Origin: JADJNW01 sp033761835
GTDB lineage: Bacteria > Bacteroidota > Bacteroidia > Chitinophagales > Saprospiraceae
Direction: 5' to 3'
DNA length: 45,419 nt
NCBI GenBank assembly: GCA_033761835.1
Contig: JANRME010000041.1
Location: 1 to 45,419 of the forward strand
The notes beneath the pieces were generated by a model that ran no database searches, was not told the origin of the DNA, and was given only the letters and a program-made list of their open reading frames with translations. Both the position numbers and the translations under genes were made by a program. Below are positions 26,048-34,700 of the stretch, piece after piece (within the stretch, counting starts at the first letter, position 1; each line of letters begins with the position of its first letter).

Positions 26048-27262
26048 ATGGTAAATAGAAATATAATATTAATCCTTTGGCTAATTTTTACTTGTTCGCG
26101 CGCATTTGGGCAGCAAGATTCAGTGGACAATGGCATCACCATCAGTCTGATCACCGGTTCGCCTGGCAATGAACTCTACTCTACTTTCGGGCATAGCGCT
26201 ATTCGGGTTCAAAATGTAATGACAGGGGAAGATATTTTATATAATTATGGCACATTTGATTTTGATACACCTAATTTTTATATAAAATTTATACGTGCGA
26301 AGTTATTATATATGCTTAGTATTGATCGCACGGTCGACCTGGCTCGTTATTATCAGCGTGAGAATCGCTCGATTACAGAGCAGGTTTTTAATCTGAATAA
26401 TGAGCAGGAAATGCGCCTGATTAATTTTCTTATTTGGAATTATTTGCCTGAAAATCGAGGATATAAATATGATTTTTTCTACAATAACTGCGCTACGGTT
26501 ATTCGTGATATTTTTGAAAATCGATATGGAGTTGAATATAATATAAAAGAAAATCAAAATGTAACATTTCGGGAATTATTGGATGAATATCTTTACAAAT
26601 CACCCTGGTCGGATTTTGGAATTGATTTAATACTCGGCTTGCCGGCAGATAAAAAAGCGGATTTCCGAAATCAAATGTTTTTGCCCGATTATCTTTCCAG
26701 CAATCTGGCGCAAGCGATGCTTGATGGCAAACCACTCCTGCAACCCGCACAGGTACTGCAATCTCGAACCGAACTCGCATCAAATAATGGGTTGATAAAA
26801 TTCACCCCGATGCTGGTTTTTGTCATTGTCGCTTTGATGGCGATTATCATAACTTTGAGTAAGAATCAAAAGATAAAGGATATTTTTGATATTTTTTTAT
26901 TCTCGGCTTGCGGTCTGGCAGGTTTGTTCTTTTTATTTATGTGGTTTGGTACAGATCATATTGCTACTAAAAACAACTGGAATGTATTGTGGTTGAATCC
27001 TTTATACATTATTTCAGTTGTTGCTATTATACGAAAAAGTAATAAAAAATGGCTGCGTATTAGTTTTGCTATATATGCCACTATTTTATGGTTATTATTA
27101 TTGACTTGGGGCTGGTTTCCACAGCAATTTAATATGGCAGTAATTCCAATTCTTATTATACTGATAGTCAGAAGCATGGACAGGGAGGGCGTAATATTAG
27201 ATTTGATTAAAAAAGCGGCAAGCTATAAGCAACAAGTCTCAAGACAAACAAAAACAAATTAA
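26048..27262 (+). CDS. DUF4105 domain membrane protein
   Basis: This 404-residue protein has a signal peptide (ILILWLIFTCSRAFGQ) and a periplasmic domain of the DUF4105 family: ELYSTFGHSAIRVQN with a conserved His, and YDFFYNNCATVIRDIFENRYG with a conserved Cys. The His/Cys pair resembles permuted papain-like (NlpC/P60-related) domains, which suggests a hydrolase, although this is unproven for the family. The C-terminal half has about five membrane helices (from about residue 255). The C-terminal 15-20 codons consist of the same kind of repeated words as the following gap (GCAAGC/AAGCAAC), so that end may have been extended by repeat sequence. Confidence 0.8.
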   Translation: MVNRNIILILWLIFTCSRAFGQQDSVDNGITISLITGSPGNELYSTFGHSAIRVQNVMTGEDILYNYGTFDFDTPNFYIKFIRAKLLYMLSIDRTVDLARYYQRENRSITEQVFNLNNEQEMRLINFLIWNYLPENRGYKYDFFYNNCATVIRDIFENRYGVEYNIKENQNVTFRELLDEYLYKSPWSDFGIDLILGLPADKKADFRNQMFLPDYLSSNLAQAMLDGKPLLQPAQVLQSRTELASNNGLIKFTPMLVFVIVALMAIIITLSKNQKIKDIFDIFLFSACGLAGLFFLFMWFGTDHIATKNNWNVLWLNPLYIISVVAIIRKSNKKWLRISFAIYATILWLLLLTWGWFPQQFNMAVIPILIILIVRSMDREGVILDLIKKAASYKQQVSRQTKTN

Positions 27263-27306
27263 TCTTATTGCTTGCGGCTCATAGCTTGTAGCAAAAAAAT
27301 CAAAAT

Positions 27307-27711
27307 ATGGTACTAAGACTCGAACATATCGGCATCGCAGTAAAAGATTTAGAAGCCAGTAATGAGCTGTTTTTCAAGCTTTTAGGCAAAGATTATTATA
27401 AAGTGGAAGAAGTCGCTTCCGAGCATGTAAAAACTGCTTTTTTCCAAAACGGAGAAGCTAAAATAGAGCTACTCGAAGCGACCTCACCCGATAGCGCGAT
27501 CGCCAAATACATCGAAAAACGCGGCGAAGGGATTCATCACATCGCTTTTGAAGTGGACGATATTCAAGCCGAAATGCAACGTCTCGTAAGCGAAGGCTTT
27601 CAACTCCTCACACCAGAACCCAAGCGCGGCGCGGATAACAAGCTGGTTTGTTTTTTCCATCCAAAAAGTGCAAATGGGGTTTTGGTAGAATTGTGTCAAA
27701 CGATTGTTTAG
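27307..27711 (+). CDS. mce: methylmalonyl-CoA epimerase
   Basis: Mce interconverts (2R)- and (2S)-methylmalonyl-CoA between propionyl-CoA carboxylase and methylmalonyl-CoA mutase. The 134-residue length is typical. The VOC fold is seen from LRLEHIGIAVKDLEASNELF with the first metal His. The middle has IELLEATSPDSAIAKYIEKRGEGIHHIAFEVDD and the end has VCFFHPKSANGVLVELCQ, with the last Glu ligand. The SPDSxIAKYIEKRGEGIHHIAFEV pattern is diagnostic for the enzyme. It agrees with an acyl-CoA carboxylase gene 20 kb away. Confidence 0.93.
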   Translation: MVLRLEHIGIAVKDLEASNELFFKLLGKDYYKVEEVASEHVKTAFFQNGEAKIELLEATSPDSAIAKYIEKRGEGIHHIAFEVDDIQAEMQRLVSEGFQLLTPEPKRGADNKLVCFFHPKSANGVLVELCQTIV

Positions 27712-27753
27712 CGTTTGGGTGTGATGGAGTTACCATGTTATTGTAACTTGCCA

Positions 27754-27781
27754 GCCTAATCGAAGAACTATAACATTAGGC
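27754..27781. repeat. small intergenic hairpin with locus-private words
   Basis: GCCTAAT (27754-27760) pairs with ATTAGGC (27775-27781) in the gap between mce and the first TauE/SafE gene. Related words (GGGTGTGA, CACCCTAACAC) flank it. Confidence 0.45.
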
Positions 27782-27798
27782 ACCCTAACACTATTTAC

Positions 27799-28557
27799 AT
27801 GAGCATTTGGGATTATATTATCGTCATCGTCGGCAGCTTTCTGGCAGGCTCGATCAATACTTTAGCGGGCAACGGTTCCACGATTACACTTACTATACTT
27901 ACTGAAGTATTGGGACTGCCGGGTAATCTTGCCAATGGTACCAACAGGGTCGGCATTTTCACGCAAAGTGCAGCAAGTACTTGGGTTTTCTGGCGCGGCG
28001 GCAAATTAAATTGGAAACAAAGTTGGGCCTTTATTCTGTTCAGCAGCATCGGGGCGATTGCAGGGGCTTTGGTGGCGGTGTGGATCAGCAGCGATCAATT
28101 TGAATCCATTTTTCGCTACCTTATGATATTCATGTTATTTGTATTATTATTTAAGCCAGAGCGTTGGCTTCGTTCTACCGATACCGAGCATCCGCTGGGG
28201 TTATGGGCCATCATTCCCTTGTGCCTGGCGCTTGGCTTTTATGGTGGTTTTATTCAAATGGGGATGGGTATTTTTTTTCTGGCGGCGATGGTCTTGGCTG
28301 CGCGATATAGCCTTACCGAAAGCAACGCAGTAAAAGCAGCGATGGTGGGAATTTATACTTTTCTGGCGATTTTAATCTTTGAATGGCAGGGCTTGATTGA
28401 TTGGGAAATTGGGCTTCTCATGGCAATTGGGCAAACGATCGGTGGCTACCTCACCGCTTTGTATGCAGCGCATTCGCCAAAAGCAAACGTTTGGGCGCAT
28501 CGGGTGCTCGTGGCAGTGGTGATTCTTTCGATTATAAAAATGTTTGATCTAATTTAA
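27799..28557 (+). CDS. TauE/SafE-family sulfite/sulfonate exporter-like permease (copy 1)
   Basis: This 252-residue inner-membrane protein has about eight hydrophobic helices. The family signature is the repeated motif region SFLAGSINTLAGNGSTITL near the N-terminus and GLWAIIPLCLALGFYGGFIQMGMGIFFL in the middle. The family moves organosulfur compounds or other anions, and the substrate cannot be predicted here. A close paralogue follows on the same strand after 215 bp. The ATG at 27799 is the natural start. Confidence 0.88.
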   Translation: MSIWDYIIVIVGSFLAGSINTLAGNGSTITLTILTEVLGLPGNLANGTNRVGIFTQSAASTWVFWRGGKLNWKQSWAFILFSSIGAIAGALVAVWISSDQFESIFRYLMIFMLFVLLFKPERWLRSTDTEHPLGLWAIIPLCLALGFYGGFIQMGMGIFFLAAMVLAARYSLTESNAVKAAMVGIYTFLAILIFEWQGLIDWEIGLLMAIGQTIGGYLTALYAAHSPKANVWAHRVLVAVVILSIIKMFDLI

Positions 28558-28715
28558 TTCGTTTAGATATTAGATTTTAGGCGTCAGGCATTAGGCTTAT
28601 AATGCTGGTTATCAATTATTTATTTCTGTACTTTTAAATATTTATTGTTTTTCAAATTGGAAAACAATGAAAATCTGTTGCCAGTGGAATATGAACGAGA
28701 ATAGGCAACGAAATG

Positions 28716-28723
28716 TATATTTG
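28716..28723 (+). promoter_or_regulatory. candidate -7 element of the second TauE/SafE gene
   Basis: TATATTTG matches TAnnTTTG, 50 bp upstream of the ATG at 28773. It argues for separate transcription of the second copy and against the earlier in-frame ATG at 28713. Confidence 0.5.
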
Positions 28724-28772
28724 GCGTGCCTTGCCAGATAAAGACCGCTGCAAAATTTTAACACGCACTAGA

Positions 28773-29552
28773 ATGGAATTTTACCAATACGTTATCGCGA
28801 TTGTCGGTAGCTTTCTTGCAGGCGCAATCAATACATTGGCGGGCAATGGCTCTGTGATTACACTTTCTTTGATGACCGAAATGATCGGTCTGCCGGGCAA
28901 TGTGGCCAATGGCACCAATCGCATTGGTCTGTTCACGCAAAGTGCGGCTGGCGCATTCGGTTTTTGGCAAAATGGCCGGCTCGACTTTCGGCGCAGTTGG
29001 GCTTTCCTTGTTTTTACTTCGATTGGCGCCATTATCGGTGCGTTGGTGGCGGTAAAAGTCAGCAACGAACAGTTTCTCAGCGTTTTTCGCTTTTTGATGG
29101 TGTTTATGTTGTTTGTTATATTATTTAAACCCGAACGCTGGCTACGTCAAACCGATCCGAATTTGAATCTGAGCCTGGGGCTTGTCATTCCTATGTTCCT
29201 GGCGCTTGGCTTTTACGGTGGCTTCATCCAAATGGGCATGGGCATTTTCTTTGTAGCGGTGATGGTGCTTACGGCGCGATATAGCCTGGTGGACAGTAAC
29301 GCTATCAAAGTGACGATTGTCGGAATTTACACAATCATAGTAATTTTAATTTTTCAATATAAAGGACTGATTGACTGGAAGATAGGCGCTTTGATTGCCA
29401 TCGGGCAAACGATTGGAGGTTATCTAACCGCCGTTTATGCTTCCAAAAACGCGAATGCGGCTCGCTGGGCGCATCGCATCTTAATCTTGGCAGTGGTACT
29501 TTCGGTCATTAAAATGTACAATCTCCACGAATGGGTTATTTCTTTGTTTTAG
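28773..29552 (+). CDS. TauE/SafE-family permease (copy 2, tandem paralogue)
   Basis: This 259-residue membrane protein is clearly homologous to the preceding gene along its whole length. The two share SFLAG-INTLAGNGS-ITL, GLPGN-ANGTNR-G-FTQSAA, FKPERWLR and LALGFYGGFIQMGMGIFF. I chose the ATG at 28773 (MEFYQYVIAIVGSFLAG) because it lines up with the start of the first copy; the 20 upstream codons overlap a promoter-like TATATTTG. Transport of a sulfonate or similar anion is likely but unspecified. It is convergent with the anti-sigma/TonB gene, with an 11-bp gap. Confidence 0.88.
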   Translation: MEFYQYVIAIVGSFLAGAINTLAGNGSVITLSLMTEMIGLPGNVANGTNRIGLFTQSAAGAFGFWQNGRLDFRRSWAFLVFTSIGAIIGALVAVKVSNEQFLSVFRFLMVFMLFVILFKPERWLRQTDPNLNLSLGLVIPMFLALGFYGGFIQMGMGIFFVAVMVLTARYSLVDSNAIKVTIVGIYTIIVILIFQYKGLIDWKIGALIAIGQTIGGYLTAVYASKNANAARWAHRILILAVVLSVIKMYNLHEWVISLF

Positions 29553-29563
29553 AAAAATTCTTT

Positions 29564-30937
29564 TTATTTTTTTAATTTGAATTCAATGGTGTAATGTGCT
29601 GTATCAGAGAATAATTGTCTGTTTCGCAATGCCCATTTTGGACCTTCACGCAAAAGGCGAATTGCTTCTTCGTCGCAGCCATAACCCAAGGATTGCAAGA
29701 CTTTAAAGTCACTTGGCGTGCCATTTGGTTGAATTTGAAAAGTCAACATGACATTCCCTTCTATTTGATTGTCTTTAGCAGCTATCGGATAATTGAGATT
29801 TTTGCGAATGTATCGTTCCAGGCGACTAAAGCCATCTCTTGGCTCTGGCAAAGCCCTTGAAATCCTTGACGAAGCCTGATCCCGTTTTTTCTTTGTTCCA
29901 TGTCCTGTCACCACCACTTCATCCAATGCCATTTGACTCGCATCTAACTGTACCGCAATCGTATCGGCTTGATTGACAGATACTTCCTCCGATTGAAAAC
30001 CAGTATAGTTCACAATCAATTTTTCCGCGCCTTCCGGCATTTTGATGCTGAAATTACCATCCACATCCGACACCGTACCAGTGGTCGTTCCTTTCACGAT
30101 AACGGATGCGCCAATCAAAGCCTCACCCATGCTATCGGTGATCTTGCCACGCAAAATTCGCTGAGGAGGTGTCGCTTTATTAAATTTTAAAGCATCCGGC
30201 ACAGAAGGTGGGGCAATCTCCGAGCGCCTTTCCGTTGCCAATGCGCCAGGATACGCTGTATCGATCGTCATCACACGACCATCTGCCAAGACGCCTTCCG
30301 TGTCAATAGCAGGAATATCAGCTTGCGCTATTTTCTTTGGATTATCAGGCTTAGGTGCCACAGTCGGCGAGGTGATTTTCTCGAAACTTTCCGGTGGCTT
30401 GTTGCTGGTTACTGGTTGCTGGTTACCGGTCGCTTGTTCCTCTTCCATCAAAGCATCTGACTCGTTATTTACTGCTTGTTGCTTGTCGCTTGAGGCTTCT
30501 TGCTCTTCTATCTCTTGCTTTTCCTCTATTTTTTGTTCTTCCAAAGACGCAATGGGCGCTTCTTTTTCTTGCAGCTTGTTACTTGCTCCTTGCTCTTGAT
30601 CCTGGGTTGTTTTTTCAGATGAAATAATTTCATCATTTAAAAAATATTGAATTCCAAAGGCTAATCCAAGAATAACCGCCGCTGCCGCCGCCATCCGGGG
30701 TAAATAAAAAATCATCCCTCGACGCTTCCTCTCCCTCCTTCCTCGTAAACGAGATTTTACATTAGTAATATTCTTTACATGATCAGTTTCGGGCTTTATT
30801 TGCAGCCCTTCCAGCGCATCCGCAAGCATAGGATCATCCTTCGCTAGTTGTTCTAGCTCACGTTCTTCCTGCCAAGTGATGCTACCGTCCAGCCACTTTT
30901 GGAGTAAAATATCGCCTTTATTGATCGATGTTTTCAT
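29564..30937 (-). CDS. membrane anti-sigma-like / carboxypeptidase-regulatory / TonB C-terminal hybrid
   Basis: This 457-residue protein is a probable partner of the ECF sigma factor encoded just upstream. The N-terminal cytoplasmic part (ILLQKWLDGSITWQEERELEQL) resembles zinc-less anti-sigma regions of Bacteroidota. One membrane helix follows at about 75-100, then a long Gln/Glu-rich linker to about 250. A CarboxypepD_reg-like beta domain spans about 258-335 (RGKITDSMGEALIGASVIVKG), followed by ALDEVVVTGHGTKKKRD, the hallmark of SusC-type receptors. The C-terminal 85 residues are a TonB C-terminal domain (LERYIRKNLNYP, GNVMLTFQIQPNGTPSDFKVLQSLGYGCDEEAIRLL). The ATG at 30937 is preferred; a GTG at 30961 directly abuts the sigma stop. 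Confidence 0.82.
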   Translation of the reverse strand: MKTSINKGDILLQKWLDGSITWQEERELEQLAKDDPMLADALEGLQIKPETDHVKNITNVKSRLRGRRERKRRGMIFYLPRMAAAAAVILGLAFGIQYFLNDEIISSEKTTQDQEQGASNKLQEKEAPIASLEEQKIEEKQEIEEQEASSDKQQAVNNESDALMEEEQATGNQQPVTSNKPPESFEKITSPTVAPKPDNPKKIAQADIPAIDTEGVLADGRVMTIDTAYPGALATERRSEIAPPSVPDALKFNKATPPQRILRGKITDSMGEALIGASVIVKGTTTGTVSDVDGNFSIKMPEGAEKLIVNYTGFQSEEVSVNQADTIAVQLDASQMALDEVVVTGHGTKKKRDQASSRISRALPEPRDGFSRLERYIRKNLNYPIAAKDNQIEGNVMLTFQIQPNGTPSDFKVLQSLGYGCDEEAIRLLREGPKWALRNRQLFSDTAHYTIEFKLKK

Positions 30938-30961
30938 TGTTTCACTGTTTCTCAAAATCAC

Positions 30962-31543
30962 TCAATCACGCAGCCCCTTCGTCACCATTTTTTTCTCCAT
31001 ACAAATCTTCAAATTCCGTCTTCCGTTTTGAATATACGATCGAATTTTGCCTAAATCCTCATTTTTTTCTTCCGCAATTTCCTGGTATGATTTTTCATTA
31101 AAATAAAACAATTCAATACTACTGCGTTGTTCAGCCACCAATTGTTCCACGCAATCCCGGAGTTGCGCCTCTTGCTCTTCCGGTCGTTCTTCTTCAAGAT
31201 GCGAAATCCCATTCAAATGCATAAAATCGGGTTGAGAAAATTCTCGTTGAGGCTTGCGCAATTGCATCAGACAATAATTCTTTGCTAACACATATAACCA
31301 GGAGCGAAAGTTTTGCACCTCGTGCGTCCGCGCTTTTTCTATCAACTGCTCAAAGATAGCCATCACCGCGTCTTCGGCGTCGGCTTCTTTTTTTAAATAT
31401 TTCAAACAAACACCATATATAAGTTCCACATAAGGTTCATACAATTGCCCCAATAACTCCACGTCACCACCAGACTGGTACGCTGAGAGTAGCGCTTCGT
31501 CGCTTTGCGGTGGATTTGATTTTGGACGTAGAAAACGGAGCAT
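30962..31543 (-). CDS. ECF-type RNA polymerase sigma factor
   Basis: This 193-residue sigma-70 family protein has region 2 (EALLSAYQSGGDVELLGQLYEPYVELIYGVCLKYLKKEADAEDAVMAIFEQL, then FRSWLYVLAKNYCLMQLR) and region 4 (QLVAEQRSSIELFYFNEKSYQEIAEEKNEDLGKIRSYIQNGRRNL). The ATG at 31543 gives a normal ECF start; the frame runs open back to 31636. Its stop is 25 bp from the ATG of the TonB hybrid, so the pair is co-transcribed and probably acts as sigma and regulator. The giant T9SS protein gene ends 188 bp upstream on the same strand. Its target promoters are unknown. Confidence 0.9.
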   Translation of the reverse strand: MLRFLRPKSNPPQSDEALLSAYQSGGDVELLGQLYEPYVELIYGVCLKYLKKEADAEDAVMAIFEQLIEKARTHEVQNFRSWLYVLAKNYCLMQLRKPQREFSQPDFMHLNGISHLEEERPEEQEAQLRDCVEQLVAEQRSSIELFYFNEKSYQEIAEEKNEDLGKIRSYIQNGRRNLKICMEKKMVTKGLRD

Positions 31544-31730
31544 TTGTAGCTTTTTCTTTTGAAAATTTGACGTTTGGTGGTTTGAAGTTAAAATTAAAAC
31601 GTACTTATAAGCCGTTTTGTAGCGATTACAAAACAAGTTTTATCTTGGTAAGATGCAAAAAATTTTTGAAAGGTTTGATGCGAAAGCATAGATGTGGCGC
31701 ATTTTTGGAAATGGGCCACATCCATAATTT

Positions 31731-34700
31731 TTATCGAATAACTGCAATATCGCCTTTAAAAACTTCAGTAAAGCCATCAATGAACTCAATTTCAGCATAA
31801 TACACATATACACCAAGCGCTACATCTCGTCCATTGAATTTGCCATTCCAGCCGTACTGCGGGTCATTGGGCAAGAATTCGCCGCGCTCGTATAGCAGAT
31901 TGCCCCAGCGATCAAACACGATGAATTTTTTAATCCGCACCACATCATTGCCTCCATAAATGTAGAATAAATCATTATTCCCATCGCCATCAGGGCTGAA
32001 AGCAGTAGGAACAAAGACGCCGCGCTCTTTATTAACAAAAATCGTAATACGATCAGTCGCCAGGCAGCCCGAAGTATCAGAAGCCGTGACTTCATAAATC
32101 GTCGTTTCAATCGGCTTTACAAAAGTGCGCAGCATATCAGGTGAAGACAGATAGATAGTTGGTGTCCATTCGACTTTATTTGGTGTAAAATTGCTAATAC
32201 CCTCAATTTCAACACTATCGCCCAAAGAAACAGTAATGTTATCGCCCAAATCTATTGTCGGATTAGAAATAGACGTAATATTTGAACTCAACTCTACTTC
32301 ACAATCATTGGCATCCCGAATGATAAAAGAATAATTACCTGCCGCCAGATTGCCCAATTCATAAGGAAAATCGTTAATCGCTCGGAACGACGTGCCATTC
32401 AATGATACCTCGTAAGGCCCTGCGCCACCAGTGATGTTGTCAATGATAATCGCGCCGGAACGGTCATTCGCACAAAGCAAATCCCGGGTGCTATTTGTCA
32501 CGGCTATTAGTTGCGGCTCGGTCAATGTAATCGAGCCTTCTGCGGTACAACCTGCTATATCCGTGATCGTGACCATATAAGTGCCTGCCCCAATGCCAGT
32601 TAGCTGCTGCGTAGTGACGCCTGTATTCCAGGTATATTGGAAAGGCGCAATTCCATTCGCCGCGTTAGCGATCACCGCGCCGTCGCTTGCCCCAGCACAA
32701 CTCACGCCGAAGCCGCCAAAATTAGAAACAGTCGTCGCATTAGCAGCTAGATTACTTACTTGAACGGTCGCACCGCCAATAATACTTGCTGGACAGGTCG
32801 CGCCATTCACCGCAATTAATTCGATAGAATAAGTGGAAGTAGCCGTCGGCGATACTTGCACCGTATGCCCATCGATAATGCCTCTTAACTCAGTTGCAGA
32901 ATTGGTACCATCTGTATAACGAATATCAAAACTTTGAGCGCCCATAAATTGGAAGGTCAGCGTTGTCGAATCGCCTGCACAAATCGTAGCATCGCCTTCG
33001 ACCGCTGCAGTAATTTCATCCGCAAAACGAAGATTAATTTGCACAATGCTATCACAACCATTTGATGCTCCGCCAGTTATGATTTCCATGCCAGCAGGAT
33101 TCGCATTATTGTAAATATTTCCGTTCACGATCAAAGACTCACCAAAACAAAGGCTTGTGTCGATCGTGCGAGTGGAAGGGAAAATATAAATCAGATTAAT
33201 ATTCACCGTAGAATCGCAGCCATTAGAACTAGCATTCATCAGCACTTCTGTGCCACTTGGATTATTTTGATTATATGTAACTCCATTAATGACAATGCTA
33301 TCGCCTTCGCAAAGCGTTTGTTCCAAATCAAAAATGGATGGTGGGAAAAAGCTAAGATTGATATTTACGATCGAATCACAACCATTTGAACTGGCGTTTG
33401 CCAAAATCTCTGTACCAGTGGGATTACTTTGATCATAAACGCCGCCATTCACAATAATGCTTTCTCCATCGCAAAGCGTCTGAGTCAGCGTCGATTCTGC
33501 CGGAAAATAAAAATTTAGTGTAATATTTACAATCGAATCACAACCATTTACACTCGCGCCGACTAAAATCTCTGTGCCGCTGGGGTTGCTTTGATCGTAA
33601 ACCGTTCCATTGATGGTGACGCTTTCATCTTCGCATAAAATATCAGTAAAATCAAATATCGCAGGTTCAAAAAATTGCAAATTGACTTCGATCAAACTAT
33701 CGCAGCCATTGGCGCTGCCACCCATAATTGTCTCAATCCCACTCGGATTTGTAGCATCATAAGCGACACCATTCACCATCAAGGATTCGCCAGGACAAAG
33801 GGTATCATTAATAACAGTACGCGATGGAAAAATATAGGCCAAATTAATATTAATCGTTGAATCACAGCCTGTTGCACTTGCGCCTGTTAGAATCTCCGTT
33901 CCACTTGAATTATTTTGATTATACGTAATGCCATTAATGACAACACTATCGCCTTCGCAAAGCGTTTCATTCAAATCAAAAATAGCCAGCGGAAAGAAAC
34001 TCAAATTCACATTCACAATCGAGTCGCAACCATTGGCCGCAACGCCACTCAGAATTTCCGTGCCACTTGGATTGCTCTGATCATATACAATTCCATTCAC
34101 CGTAATGCTCTCTCCATCGCACAAAGTTTGTGTTAAATCAAAGGTCGGTGTCGTCAAAAAAGTCAAATTGATATTGACAATTGAATCACAACCTGTTGTA
34201 CTTGCTCCGGGCAAAGTTTCCGTTCCACTTGAATTATTTTGATTATATGTGACTCCATTAATTACAATACTATCACCTTCACAAAGCGTTTGGTCCAGAT
34301 CAAATACCGCCAGAGGAAAGAAACTTAAATTCACATTGATCGTAGAGTCGCAGCCGTTGGCCGCAGCGCCGCTCAGGATTTCTGTGCCGCTCGGATTGCT
34401 TTGGTCATAAACAACTCCATTCACGGTAAGGCTTTCGCGGTCACAAAGCGTTTGCGTCAAATCCAACACAACCGGCGGGAAAAAACTCAAATTAATATTG
34501 ACTGTTGAGTCACAACCATTCGCTGCTGCTCCTGCCAACACCTCCGAACCACTTGGATTATTTTGATTATATATAACTCCGTTAACTACAATGCTATCGC
34601 CTTCGCAAAGCGTTTGTTCCAGATCAAATACCGCCGGAGGATAAAAATCTAACCTAACCACGATAATGCTATCGCAACCATTGGCGCTACCGCCAATAAT

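Noticed and set aside
28713..28772. earlier start for the second TauE/SafE gene
   Set aside because: It overlaps a promoter-like TATATTTG and does not align with the first copy, whose start matches the ATG at 28773.
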